A stretch of 64,000 nt of DNA. Source: Mariniflexile litorale (lineage in GTDB: Bacteria > Bacteroidota > Bacteroidia > Flavobacteriales > Flavobacteriaceae). The DNA is taken from the NCBI RefSeq assembly GCF_031128465.2, contig NZ_CP155618.1, positions 3,152,501-3,216,500 of the forward strand, in the 5' to 3' direction. Shown one piece after another: positions 50,568 to 59,996 of this stretch (within the stretch, counting starts at the first letter, position 1; the number at the start of each line of letters is the position of its first letter). The notes beneath the pieces were generated by a model. That model saw only the letters and a list, made by a program, of their open reading frames with translations. It was not told the DNA's origin and searched no databases. Made by a program: the position numbers and the translations under genes.

Positions 50568-51749
50568 TTATGGTTGGATTTTATTCAAAACATTCAGAAT
50601 AATTGAGCAACCTTTGATAATTTCATCCTTTGAAATGGTTAAAGGTGGGGTAATTCTAATGGCTTTAGGTTCAAAAAGCAACCAAAAAAGTATTAAACCA
50701 TTATTTTGACACTGTAAAATCACTTCGTTTGTTATCTCTGCAGTAGGGGTGATGATGGCAAGCATAAGTCCTTTTCCGCGTATACCTTCAATTAAAGGAT
50801 GTATTAAAAGCTTTCGGAATAAGTGTTCTTTTTCCAAAGCTTGTTTCATTAAATCGCCTTCTGTTATTTCTTTTAAAGTAGCGAGTGCCGATGCAGCAAT
50901 TACGGGATGGCCGCCAAAAGTTGTGATGTGCCCAAGTTTAGGATGATCCTGTAGCAAACTCATCAATTCACTTGAGGCCGTGAAAGCTCCAATGGGCATT
51001 CCGCCTCCTAAACCTTTACCTGTAACTAAAATGTCGGGCACACAGTTATAATTTTCAAAACCAAAAAGTTTTCCAGTTCTTCCAATACCTGGTTGAATTT
51101 CATCTAAAATTAAAAGCGCTCCAACGGCATCGCAACGCTTTCTAACTTTTTCTAAATAACCATTTTCAGGTTCAATAAAACCAGCTCCACCTTGGATGGT
51201 TTCCAAAATAACGCCTGCCGTTTTAATAGTTATGAGATCTAAATCGGTTTCACTATTAAAAGTAATAAATCGTACATCGGGCAGTAATGGCCTATAGGCT
51301 TGTTTACGTTCTTCGTAACCCATCACGCTCATAGAACCCATGGTGTTACCGTGATAAGCGTTTTTTGCTGAAATTATTTCAGTTCTACCTGTAGCACGTT
51401 TGGCTAACTTTAAAGCTCCTTCAATAGCCTCGGTTCCTGAATTTACTAAATAGGTATTTTCTAAAGGGTGGGGTAGGTTGTTCGCTAATAATTTAGCGAG
51501 TTCTACAGCTGGTTTTTGGATGTATTCACCATAAACCATAACGTGTAAGTACTTATCTAACTGCTCTTTAATGGCGTGTATAACTTTAGGATGATTATGC
51601 CCTAAAGGCGTTGCCGAAACACCCGCTACAAAATCTAAATATGCCTTATTGTTAGTGTCATAAATATAACTTCCATTAGCATGGGATACTTCCATGGCTA
51701 AGGGGTGCGGGGTTGTTTGAGCTTGGTATTTATAGAAATCGGATGTCAT
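50568..51749 (-). CDS. Class III PLP aminotransferase (acetylornithine/ornithine type)
   Basis: A 393-residue fold-type I transaminase. Signatures: DFVAGVSATPLGHNHPKVI near the start, VNSGTEAIEGALKLAKRATG, YHGNTMGSMSVMG, LDEIQPGIGRTGKLFGFEN, and the PLP lysine in LVTGKGLGGGMPIGAF. The wording is closest to the argD/rocD group acting on acetylornithine or ornithine, but the substrate cannot be settled without comparison. No other arginine gene is beside it. It follows an OstA-like gene on the same strand 19 nt away, so it is probably in its operon. Confidence 0.88.
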   Translation of the reverse strand: MTSDFYKYQAQTTPHPLAMEVSHANGSYIYDTNNKAYLDFVAGVSATPLGHNHPKVIHAIKEQLDKYLHVMVYGEYIQKPAVELAKLLANNLPHPLENTYLVNSGTEAIEGALKLAKRATGRTEIISAKNAYHGNTMGSMSVMGYEERKQAYRPLLPDVRFITFNSETDLDLITIKTAGVILETIQGGAGFIEPENGYLEKVRKRCDAVGALLILDEIQPGIGRTGKLFGFENYNCVPDILVTGKGLGGGMPIGAFTASSELMSLLQDHPKLGHITTFGGHPVIAASALATLKEITEGDLMKQALEKEHLFRKLLIHPLIEGIRGKGLMLAIITPTAEITNEVILQCQNNGLILFWLLFEPKAIRITPPLTISKDEIIKGCSIILNVLNKIQP

Positions 51750-51768
51750 TCTTTTATCTTAAGTCTTC

Positions 51769-53520
51769 TTACTTTGACTGGGAAGCTCCTTGTTTAGTTT
51801 GGGATTCTGGAACATTTCTACCGGCTTTATTATCATTAAAATTTTTACCAGCTAATTTGATGCGTTCTAATAGCTCCGGGTCAAAGAAATTTTCTTGCGG
51901 AATGTAATCGTCTAAGCCTTTTATGGTAGGTAAAACAAATGGTTCATCATCTTTGAATAAATCTTCAATACTGAGTGGGCGTTCATCTTCTCTCCAATCA
52001 AAACCTTTCAGGCGTTTTTCTTTTTCTGGGTATTGAGATTCTGGGTATAAATTACCATCAATTTGATTGAATCTAGTATACTCTTCAATGTCGCCATCAG
52101 CAAAAATAATAGATATACTTCCAGACCGCGCTTTATCGATGCCTATAAGTTCTTGTTTGTCGTTCCTTGTATAAAAAATAGATTCGGCGTTTTTAACAAT
52201 GTTTACTTTGCGTAGTTTGTTTTCATCATTAAATAATCCCGTTAATGTTATACCAAAAATTTGGTTGAACCCCGTTTTACTAATGGTGTCTTTACTTATT
52301 ATAAACGCATTGTTGAACACAAGGAGGGAATCTAATTTTTCGGTTTTTGGGTTGGAAATTAGGTGAATGGTATCACCCGTCATTTGGTTTTCAACATTCC
52401 AAAGAATGGGTCTTCGTCGGGTTGAAAATACATCGGTAGATGATAAACGGTTTAAATTTATAAGTTGGGTAATACCTGTTTGTTGGTTTGAATGAATAGA
52501 ATCTGCTTTTCCACTTAAATCTGATTTATATATTTTAGCATTATAATAAGCCCTAACAATACGATTTTCAGGTTTGCCTGTCATCATTATTTTGTCGGCA
52601 TGCATGTAGATGGAGTCATTTTCTTGTTTTGTTATTACTAATGCTCGTTTAGTAATAAATAATGAATCTTTGGCTTTAAAAACTTCAGCGTAATGTCCTT
52701 TTCCAATACTGTGGTTTATAGTATCGGTTATTTTAATATTGTTAGTTGCTGAGGCAAATTTCTTCGAATCGTCAAAATACAAACTGTCACCTTGAATGAT
52801 GCGGTTGTTATAATGAATTTCAGATTTTTTTACCGCATAACCCGTTTTATTTTTGGTGTCGTAAAATCCTTTTTCTGTATACGTTTTACTTTCAGTCGTT
52901 ACGATGGTTGAAGGACCGAACAAATAAGCGTATCCCGTATCTGAATAAAAATCGAAGTAATTAGAGTTTATAGTAGCATCTTTATTAACTAATAATACAT
53001 TATCTACAAATTGGTATTTTTTTTGCTCCATATAATACCTTCCCATTTTACTAGTAATAGTACCCGAGGTATCTTTAACCACGGTGCCTCCACTTTTGTA
53101 AAAGGCTTGTTGTTTTACACGATCAAAATACAAAGTGTCAGATAAAATGGTTGAATTGGGGTCTTTTAAAACCACACTGCCACTGGCGAATGCTAATTGT
53201 GTAATCCCACTATATTCAATGTATTTAGAAGTCATATTAATGGTGTCTCCTTGAACCAATTTTACATTACCGTAGGCTTCAATAAAGTTTTCAGCACTGT
53301 AATAAATGGCTTTATCACTCCACATATTAATACTACCTTGCATAATATGTACCTGTTGCGATTCATCCCGAGTTAAAATTTTTGCTCCTGGATAATTTTT
53401 CTCATCAATAGTTAATCTACCAGCATATTCAATTTCAATCTTCTTTTTTTCTTGAGCATGGATAATTATTGATGAAAATAAGAAAAGGAATAGTATGATA
53501 TATAAAGTTTGTTTGTTCAA
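51769..53520 (-). CDS. OstA/LptA-like envelope protein
   Basis: A 583-residue exported protein with repeating beta-strand segments of the OstA/LptA (beta-jellyroll) type, which in lipopolysaccharide transport forms the periplasmic bridge. Signal peptide MNKQTLYIILFLFLFSSIIIHA. OstA-like repeats: NMWSDKAIYYSAENFIEAYG, MTSKYIEYSGITQLAFASG, TSKMGRYYMEQKKYQFVDN and QGDSLYFDDSKKFASATNN. The C-terminal third is less typical and proline-rich. Unlike E. coli LptA it is long and probably covers the LptA role in Bacteroidota. It is the first gene of a short operon with the aminotransferase. Confidence 0.88.
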   Translation of the reverse strand: MNKQTLYIILFLFLFSSIIIHAQEKKKIEIEYAGRLTIDEKNYPGAKILTRDESQQVHIMQGSINMWSDKAIYYSAENFIEAYGNVKLVQGDTINMTSKYIEYSGITQLAFASGSVVLKDPNSTILSDTLYFDRVKQQAFYKSGGTVVKDTSGTITSKMGRYYMEQKKYQFVDNVLLVNKDATINSNYFDFYSDTGYAYLFGPSTIVTTESKTYTEKGFYDTKNKTGYAVKKSEIHYNNRIIQGDSLYFDDSKKFASATNNIKITDTINHSIGKGHYAEVFKAKDSLFITKRALVITKQENDSIYMHADKIMMTGKPENRIVRAYYNAKIYKSDLSGKADSIHSNQQTGITQLINLNRLSSTDVFSTRRRPILWNVENQMTGDTIHLISNPKTEKLDSLLVFNNAFIISKDTISKTGFNQIFGITLTGLFNDENKLRKVNIVKNAESIFYTRNDKQELIGIDKARSGSISIIFADGDIEEYTRFNQIDGNLYPESQYPEKEKRLKGFDWREDERPLSIEDLFKDDEPFVLPTIKGLDDYIPQENFFDPELLERIKLAGKNFNDNKAGRNVPESQTKQGASQSK

Positions 53521-53903
53521 GTTCTAAATGTTTGTTGCAAAAATAACGATAATTATATAGTATAATTGTTTTAGTAGAAAAAACGCTTCAAATATTTTTG
53601 AAATGTTATTTAATAGGAATGGTTAAAACTTTTATATTTAGATTCTTTTTTGAATGTTGCGAATACTTTGGCTATTACCTTCATAATGAGCCCTTTTTTA
53701 AAATGCTTTATTGTTCGTCAAATTTGATCAATATTAAGTAGATGTGGGGTTTTCGATTCTTGTGTTAAGTTTTTTGACAGAAATAGCTACAGTATTCTTT
53801 TGTTTTAAACTATCGCATTAAACTAGGACTTGTTTTTTAATTGATTATTTTTGTTATTAATAACACCTTTTTTATCACTAAGTTGCTTTACATTCTTCAA
53901 AAT
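53521..53903. other. 383-base divergent intergenic region, with a promoter for the regulator
   Basis: No gene is seen. TATTTTTG at 53846-53853 is an exact -7 element for the regulator gene (start 53904), though TTTG at -33 is missing. On the minus strand the same form (TATTTTTG at 53538-53545) serves the OstA-like gene. The regulator frame extends back to 53841, but this would place its start inside the promoter, so 53904 is preferred. A TCAAATTTGA palindrome near 53717 is the only other feature I note. Confidence 0.5.
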
Positions 53904-56705
53904 ATGCTTATAAAACATTTTAGTGCTTCTTATATTTTATTTTATACACTACTAATGTCTCAAACATTAATAGCTCAATTTACACCTTATTTTCAAAATT
54001 ATTCTTTATCGGAATATAACGCAGGGAATCAAAATTGGGGTGTTTCAAGAGCAGAAAATGGCTTGCTCTATGTTGCTAATAATAATGGTTTGTTAGAATA
54101 TGATGGTATTAAATGGGACTTATTGGAATTACCGAACAAAACTACCATTCGATCTGTTTTTGCCTATAAAAATTTAATATACACAGGGTCGTATGAAGAA
54201 TTTGGTTATTGGAAAAAGAATTTTAAAGGGACACTAGTTTATAATTCTTTAAGCGATGCCATAAAGGATAAAATTTCACCAAATGAAGAGATTTGGCAAA
54301 TTCTGCCATTTAAAGAGGGCATCGCTTTTAGGTCTTTTTTAAATGTTTACATATATAAATTTAACGGGGAAATTAGGAAGATAAAGCCAAAGTCTATTGT
54401 GATTTCGTGTAGTGTAGTTGATAATAAATTATATGTTGCAACACTTCATAATGGCATATACGAGTTTAAAAACAATGAACTAGTATTAAAAATTATGGAT
54501 AAGGTTTTAGACAATACGAAAGTCTTGTTTATTACTAATTATAAAGGAAAGTTGCTAATAATTACGTCACTTAAAGGGTGTTTAATTTATGAAAACAATA
54601 CACTAAAACCTTTAGATTTTGAAATTAATGATATAATAAGACAACATTTACTCAATGGATTTTCTTTATTAAATAATGGTAATATGGCTTTTGGAACCAT
54701 TAAAGATGGTATTTATTTTACAAATAATAAAGGAAAAGTCATTTTTCATATAAATAAAGGAAATGGTTTAATTAACAACACAGTTCTGAGCCAATATATA
54801 GATAGCGACAATAAATTATGGTTGGGTTTAGATAATGGAATTGCTTGTGTTGATTTAAATAATAATAATTTATTTTTTAACGACGTGTCTGGACGATTAG
54901 GTGCCGTGTATGATGTTATTAAGTATAAAGGTGTCATTTATTTGGGAAGCAACACCGGTTTATTTTATTTAGATAAAGGGAATACTCTACAATTTGTTAA
55001 AGGTTCTCAAGGACAAGTATGGAATTTAAAGGAAATTGAAGGAGAACTATTTTGTGGACATAATGAAGGTACTTTTTTGGTAAAAGATTATACACTTAAA
55101 TTAGTATCATCAGTTACAGGAGGATGGGTAATAAAAAAAATACCCGAACAAAACAATACCTACATTCAAGGTACTTATACAGGATTAGTGAGATTAAAAA
55201 AAACAAATAATATTTGGAAAGCAAAACGTTTGGGAGAAACCACAATGCCCATCAAATATTTAGTTTTTGAAAATCAAAATACGGCTTGGGTAGCACATGC
55301 TTATAAAGGTTTATATAAAGTTAAATTCGATAAGAATTATGATACCATTACTAATATTAAAAACTATAATACTAAAGGTGTTTTTTCCGATTTTAATATC
55401 AGAGTTTACAAGATTAAAAATGATATATGCTTTAAGACAAATGATGGTTGGTTAAAATACGAATCTATATTAGATACTATTGTTTCATATGATTTATTAA
55501 ATAAAAATTTTGGTAGAGATTCTTATATAATATCAGAAGAAGATGTTAATCAATTGGTTTTGAAAACTACTAATAATGCGATTACCTTTAAATCTTTACT
55601 GAATAATGAAAAGGAAATTTCACTGTCAAATAACTATTTTGAAAATAGATTAATTGTAGGTAACGAAAATGTATCAAAAATAAACGATTCCATATTTGCA
55701 TTGAATTTGAATAATGGCTTTATGCTTATCGATAGTAAATCAGACTCTAAAACAAAATTATACAAGCCAACGATAGATAATATTGAAATCGATAAAGGGT
55801 TAATAGATTTCGATTTAAATAAAAAGATTTCTATAAAGTTAAATAGTAGTTTTGGTGTTTCGGTATCCTCACCAAAATCTAACAATCATTTTTTTGAGTA
55901 TTCCATATTAGAATTAGATTCAACTAAATGGAAAAAGTTAGAAAAAAACAAATTAGAACTGTCAAGTTTAAAAGACGGAACATATACCTTATTGTTTAGA
56001 ACTAGAAACTATCTTGGTAGGTCTTCAAAAGTATCTAAAATTCAACTAAATGTATTGCCTCCTTGGTATAAAGATACCATTGGAATTGTTCTTTATTTAG
56101 TCCTTATAGCACTTAGTATAGGTGCATTTTATTATTACAATAAACAGAAAATAAAAAGAGAACAGCGGTTATTGAAAATTAAATATGCCAAAGAACAACA
56201 AGAAATTGTTAGAGAGAAAAATTTAGAGAACGAAAAGAGAATTGTTCAACTCAAAAACGAGTCCCTTAGTAATGAAGTTAAATTGAAAAGCAAACAATTA
56301 GCTAATACGGCATTGGCTCTAGTTAAAAAAAATGAAACCTTACAAGATATTAAAAAGGAGTTAGCTAATAATAAAGATAGTTTCGACAATCAATATGCTT
56401 TTAAAAAGATATTAAATAAAGTTGATAGCTCCATTGCACATAAGGATGAATGGAAAGTTTTTGAATATAACTTTAACCAAGTACATGAAGATTTTTTCAA
56501 GAGTCTAAAATCTAAACATTCTAATTTAACACCTAAAGATTTAAAAATTTGTGCTTACATTAAAATGAATTTATCAAATAAGGAAATAGCACCTTTAATG
56601 AATGTGTCAGTAAGAGGTTTAGAAACACATAGATACAGATTAAAAAGGAAGTTGGAATTAGAAAATGATATTTCTGTGTCAGATTATTTAACAAATCTCA
56701 ATTAA
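53904..56705 (+). CDS. Membrane sensor-regulator with beta-propeller, Y_Y_Y domain and LuxR-type HTH
   Basis: A 933-residue one-component regulator spanning the inner membrane. Signal-like start MLIKHFSASYILFYTLLMSQ; periplasmic two-component-regulator propeller repeats fill about 25-620 (SRAENGLLYVANNNGLLEYD, GTIKDGIYFTNNKGKV, LWLGLDNGIACVDLNN), followed by a triple-tyrosine (Y_Y_Y) domain at about 635-715. A helix at about 727-747 crosses the membrane, then a coiled coil. The final 60 residues are a LuxR-like HTH: LTPKDLKICAYIKMNLSNKE and VSVRGLETHRYRLKRKL. No kinase domain is present. It lies next to susC, so it should sense the target glycan and switch on the locus. Confidence 0.92.
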   Translation: MLIKHFSASYILFYTLLMSQTLIAQFTPYFQNYSLSEYNAGNQNWGVSRAENGLLYVANNNGLLEYDGIKWDLLELPNKTTIRSVFAYKNLIYTGSYEEFGYWKKNFKGTLVYNSLSDAIKDKISPNEEIWQILPFKEGIAFRSFLNVYIYKFNGEIRKIKPKSIVISCSVVDNKLYVATLHNGIYEFKNNELVLKIMDKVLDNTKVLFITNYKGKLLIITSLKGCLIYENNTLKPLDFEINDIIRQHLLNGFSLLNNGNMAFGTIKDGIYFTNNKGKVIFHINKGNGLINNTVLSQYIDSDNKLWLGLDNGIACVDLNNNNLFFNDVSGRLGAVYDVIKYKGVIYLGSNTGLFYLDKGNTLQFVKGSQGQVWNLKEIEGELFCGHNEGTFLVKDYTLKLVSSVTGGWVIKKIPEQNNTYIQGTYTGLVRLKKTNNIWKAKRLGETTMPIKYLVFENQNTAWVAHAYKGLYKVKFDKNYDTITNIKNYNTKGVFSDFNIRVYKIKNDICFKTNDGWLKYESILDTIVSYDLLNKNFGRDSYIISEEDVNQLVLKTTNNAITFKSLLNNEKEISLSNNYFENRLIVGNENVSKINDSIFALNLNNGFMLIDSKSDSKTKLYKPTIDNIEIDKGLIDFDLNKKISIKLNSSFGVSVSSPKSNNHFFEYSILELDSTKWKKLEKNKLELSSLKDGTYTLLFRTRNYLGRSSKVSKIQLNVLPPWYKDTIGIVLYLVLIALSIGAFYYYNKQKIKREQRLLKIKYAKEQQEIVREKNLENEKRIVQLKNESLSNEVKLKSKQLANTALALVKKNETLQDIKKELANNKDSFDNQYAFKKILNKVDSSIAHKDEWKVFEYNFNQVHEDFFKSLKSKHSNLTPKDLKICAYIKMNLSNKEIAPLMNVSVRGLETHRYRLKRKLELENDISVSDYLTNLN

Positions 56706-56719
56706 TTAACATAAAAAAC

Positions 56720-56850
56720 TACGTTAATCGTAAAATATTTACGTCATTACTACGTCATATAACGTTTTAATAATGCATTTTACTCACTTTATTATCAAAT
56801 TAATATACGTCAATTAAAGCTGTTTGAGTATTTAGATTTTTAATGACGTA
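56720..56850. promoter_or_regulatory. Repeated TACGTCA sites before susC
   Basis: Exact TACGTCA occurs at 56740-56746, 56751-56757 and 56806-56812, and inverted at 56844-56850; TACGTTA at 56720-56726 is a near copy. The first two full sites are 11 bp apart (one helical turn) and the first near copy is 20 bp before them. The whole gap is 226 bases, so this density is unlikely by chance. They probably bind the regulator encoded next door. Confidence 0.6.
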
Positions 56851-56931
56851 TTTAAAGTGTAAACGCTTTTGCTTCAAAATATGGAATAGGTTTTATCTTG
56901 TGCCTAACTAAATTTTTAAACTAATAACTAT

Positions 56932-59900
56932 ATGAAAGCAAAAATTATTTTACTATTATTTTTTCTATTTTCAGCTAGTGGCTTCACTCAAAATTTAACG
57001 GTTTCGGGTGTCGTTACAAGTTCTGAAGATAATATGCCAGTGCCTGGTGTTAATGTCATTGTTAAAGGAACCATTAGAGGGGTTAGTACCGATTTTGATG
57101 GAACTTATTTAATACAGGTTAAAACCGGCGAAATTCTAGAGTTTAGTTCTGTTGGATTTAAAACCGTTAACATAACTGTTGATACTCAAAAAACTATTAA
57201 TATCTCTATGAATACAGATATTGAATCGTTAGAGGAAGTGGTACTTGTTGGATACGGTACTCAAAGAAAAACAGATTTAACAGGATCCATTGTTACTATC
57301 AAATCTCAAGACATCGAGAAAACGCCTAGTGCCAATGTCATGCAATCTTTGCAAGGCAAAGTGTCTGGTTTACAGGTTATAAGTAATGGTTCGCCTGGAG
57401 ATTCTCCTACAGTAAGGCTTAGAGGCATTGGTTCTTATAATAATGACAATGCTAAGCCATTATTTGTAGTGGATGGGATGTTTTATACTAATATAGACTT
57501 TTTAAATTCAAAAGATGTAGAATCTATAACGGTTTTAAAAGATGCATCTTCTTCTGCGATTTATGGTGTAAGAGCTGCCAATGGGGTTATCATTATTAAA
57601 ACAAAAACTGGTAGTTTGGAAAGAAAACCTCAGTTTGAGTATGATGGTTATACAGGTGTACAATATGCGCAAAATGTTTTAAAGCTAGCTAATGCAGAAC
57701 AGTTTTCCACTATGGCTTATGAATCTGGTTCACAACCAGACATAAATTTTGTATTAAATGCTATGCAGCGTTACGGGCGTAGCAAAGTAAACCCTAATGT
57801 ACCTAATGTTAATACCGATTGGTTTAAAGAAATTTTAAGACCTGGTATTATTCAAAGTCATAGTATAGGTGCTACAGGTGGAGCAGAAAATGTTTCCTAC
57901 TCAGTAGGAGCAAATTACTTTTCACAAGAAGGTATTTTAGATATGAAAAATGAATATGAACGTTTTAACATTCGATCTAAAATAGATGTAAAACTATCCG
58001 ATAGATTTAAAATAGGCATTAACAATGTATTTAGTAATGCTACAAAATATAATGCCGAAAATGGAGCTTGGTTTCAGGCTTATTTCGCAGTGCCAATCAA
58101 TCCCGTTTTTGATGACTTAAATACAGAGGCTACACCTATTAGATATTCAAACGCGCAATTGTTAGGGTACAGAGGTACTCAAAATCCTTTTCCTACAATG
58201 GATTATAATAATAATCAGTTAAAAATTAGAAAGTTATTATCTAGTATTTTTATTGAAGTAGATTTAATACCCGAAAAATTAAATTTTAAGTCTACATATA
58301 ATCACGATTTTTCGGCATTAGATGAGCGTTATGTTGATTTACCATACAATTTAGGGAACAATGTGGAGCGAATTTCTAGTATTACTAAAACTCAAAATAC
58401 TTATTCTAACCAAATATGGGATAATGTTTTAACTTATAATAATACAATTGAAGATCATAATCTTACTCTTATGGCAGGAACATCTTATAGAGATGAAGCG
58501 AGTCATACATTATCAGTGAGGGGTGACAATATAGCGGGTATTGATTATGATACGTCGTGGTATTTGAATTTTGCAGAGGAAAGCTCGATTATTCTTGCTG
58601 ATAAGGACAATAATGGAGGTGATAGAGGTGGAAGAAAATACGGTGTTTCATATTTTAGTAGAGCAGCATATAATTATAAAGATAAGTATTTATTGTATGG
58701 TACTATAAGAGCCGATGGGTCTTCTAAATTCACCAAAGATCCTTGGGGCTATTTCCCTTCTGTAGGAGCTGGTTGGGTGCTATCTAATGAAGATTTTATG
58801 AAAAACAATGGCTTTTTAGACTATTTAAAATTAAGAGCCAGTTGGGGTAAATTAGGTAATGATAATGTTGCGGCAAGTTCAGGATCTAATACCATTGATG
58901 TAATATCTACAGATATTGGAGATGTGCAAACACCAGGCATCACTTCTACCAGTACATTTACAGATAATACGTGGGAAGTTATTGAAGAAAAAAACTTTGG
59001 AGCAAATCTAGAACTGGTAAATAGACAATTGTCAATAGAAGCAGATTATTACATTCGTGATACAAAAAATGCCATCATGCCTGTTTTTGTACCTATTATT
59101 AATGCTACCATAGAGAAAAATTCAGGTGAAATCAGGAACCAAGGTCTTGAAGTTGCCATTAATTGGAATAAAAGAGTTTCTCAGAACTTTAGCTATTCTA
59201 TAGGAACTAACTTTACTACGTTAAAAAACAAAACGTTGAGTGTAACAGATCCTAAAGGATATATTGATGCAGGAAGTGCCGAATTCCGTCAACGTACAAT
59301 ACCTGGTGAACCAATAAAAGCATTTTATGGGTATCAAACAACAGGGGTTTACCAAAATGCAGCACAAATAGCGGCAGACCCAGTGGCAGCAAAATATAAT
59401 CTTGCAAATCCAACAACGCCTCTTATTCCTGGTGATTTAATCTATAAAGATGTTAATGGTGATGACGTTATTGATGACGCAGACCGTGCGGTTATAGGTT
59501 CTTATTTACCAAAATTTATGTATGGTGGTAATATAGGGTTTATTTATAAAGACTTTGATTTTTCTCTTAGTTTTTATGGACAGGCAGGCAATAAAATTTT
59601 AAATAGAAAACGAGGCGAAATTATTTTTACTAATGACACCAATATGGATGCCGATTTAGCAATTAACAGATGGCATGGTGAAGGTACTAGTAATTCCTAT
59701 CCTTCTTCTGCAGGTTTACGCAAAGGGTGGAATCAAAAGTTGAGTAATTTTTGGATAGAAGATGGTGATTTCTTCCGAATTCAAAACATTCAATTGGGAT
59801 ACACCATTAAAGGGGAAAAACTTTTAGGTAAAAACATGCCAGAAACAAGACTTACTCTAACAGCGGACAGACCTTTTACATTCTTCAATTACAATGGTTT

Positions 59901-59985
59901 TAATCCAGAAGTTTCTGATGGAATTGATAGACAAACATATCCTGTTCCTGGGGTATATACCTTTGGTGTTAATATAAAAATTTAA
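56932..59985 (+). CDS. SusC/RagA-type TonB-linked outer-membrane transporter
   Basis: A 1017-residue SusC-type importer of oligosaccharides. Signal peptide MKAKIILLLFFLFSASGF; carboxypeptidase-D regulatory-like domain about 22-108 (GVVTSSEDNMPVPGVNVIVK, DFDGTYLIQV); SusC plug about 110-225 with the family markers LEEVVLVGYGTQRKTDLTGS, MQSLQGKVSGLQVIS, VRLRGIGSYNND, PLFVVDGM, ITVLKDASSSAIYGVRAANG. The rest is the barrel, ending in a GVNIKI strand. It follows the regulator and precedes susD by 11 nt, the standard pair. It works with the SusD lipoprotein as a lid, taking up glycans made by surface enzymes. Confidence 0.95.
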   Translation: MKAKIILLLFFLFSASGFTQNLTVSGVVTSSEDNMPVPGVNVIVKGTIRGVSTDFDGTYLIQVKTGEILEFSSVGFKTVNITVDTQKTINISMNTDIESLEEVVLVGYGTQRKTDLTGSIVTIKSQDIEKTPSANVMQSLQGKVSGLQVISNGSPGDSPTVRLRGIGSYNNDNAKPLFVVDGMFYTNIDFLNSKDVESITVLKDASSSAIYGVRAANGVIIIKTKTGSLERKPQFEYDGYTGVQYAQNVLKLANAEQFSTMAYESGSQPDINFVLNAMQRYGRSKVNPNVPNVNTDWFKEILRPGIIQSHSIGATGGAENVSYSVGANYFSQEGILDMKNEYERFNIRSKIDVKLSDRFKIGINNVFSNATKYNAENGAWFQAYFAVPINPVFDDLNTEATPIRYSNAQLLGYRGTQNPFPTMDYNNNQLKIRKLLSSIFIEVDLIPEKLNFKSTYNHDFSALDERYVDLPYNLGNNVERISSITKTQNTYSNQIWDNVLTYNNTIEDHNLTLMAGTSYRDEASHTLSVRGDNIAGIDYDTSWYLNFAEESSIILADKDNNGGDRGGRKYGVSYFSRAAYNYKDKYLLYGTIRADGSSKFTKDPWGYFPSVGAGWVLSNEDFMKNNGFLDYLKLRASWGKLGNDNVAASSGSNTIDVISTDIGDVQTPGITSTSTFTDNTWEVIEEKNFGANLELVNRQLSIEADYYIRDTKNAIMPVFVPIINATIEKNSGEIRNQGLEVAINWNKRVSQNFSYSIGTNFTTLKNKTLSVTDPKGYIDAGSAEFRQRTIPGEPIKAFYGYQTTGVYQNAAQIAADPVAAKYNLANPTTPLIPGDLIYKDVNGDDVIDDADRAVIGSYLPKFMYGGNIGFIYKDFDFSLSFYGQAGNKILNRKRGEIIFTNDTNMDADLAINRWHGEGTSNSYPSSAGLRKGWNQKLSNFWIEDGDFFRIQNIQLGYTIKGEKLLGKNMPETRLTLTADRPFTFFNYNGFNPEVSDGIDRQTYPVPGVYTFGVNIKI

Positions 59986-59996
59986 AAATATTGTAT

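Noticed and set aside
56851-56875. LacI-type box (TGTAAACGCTTTTGC-like) before susC
   Set aside because: Only about five of eight symmetric positions match, and the adjacent regulator has a LuxR-type, not LacI-type, DNA-binding domain.
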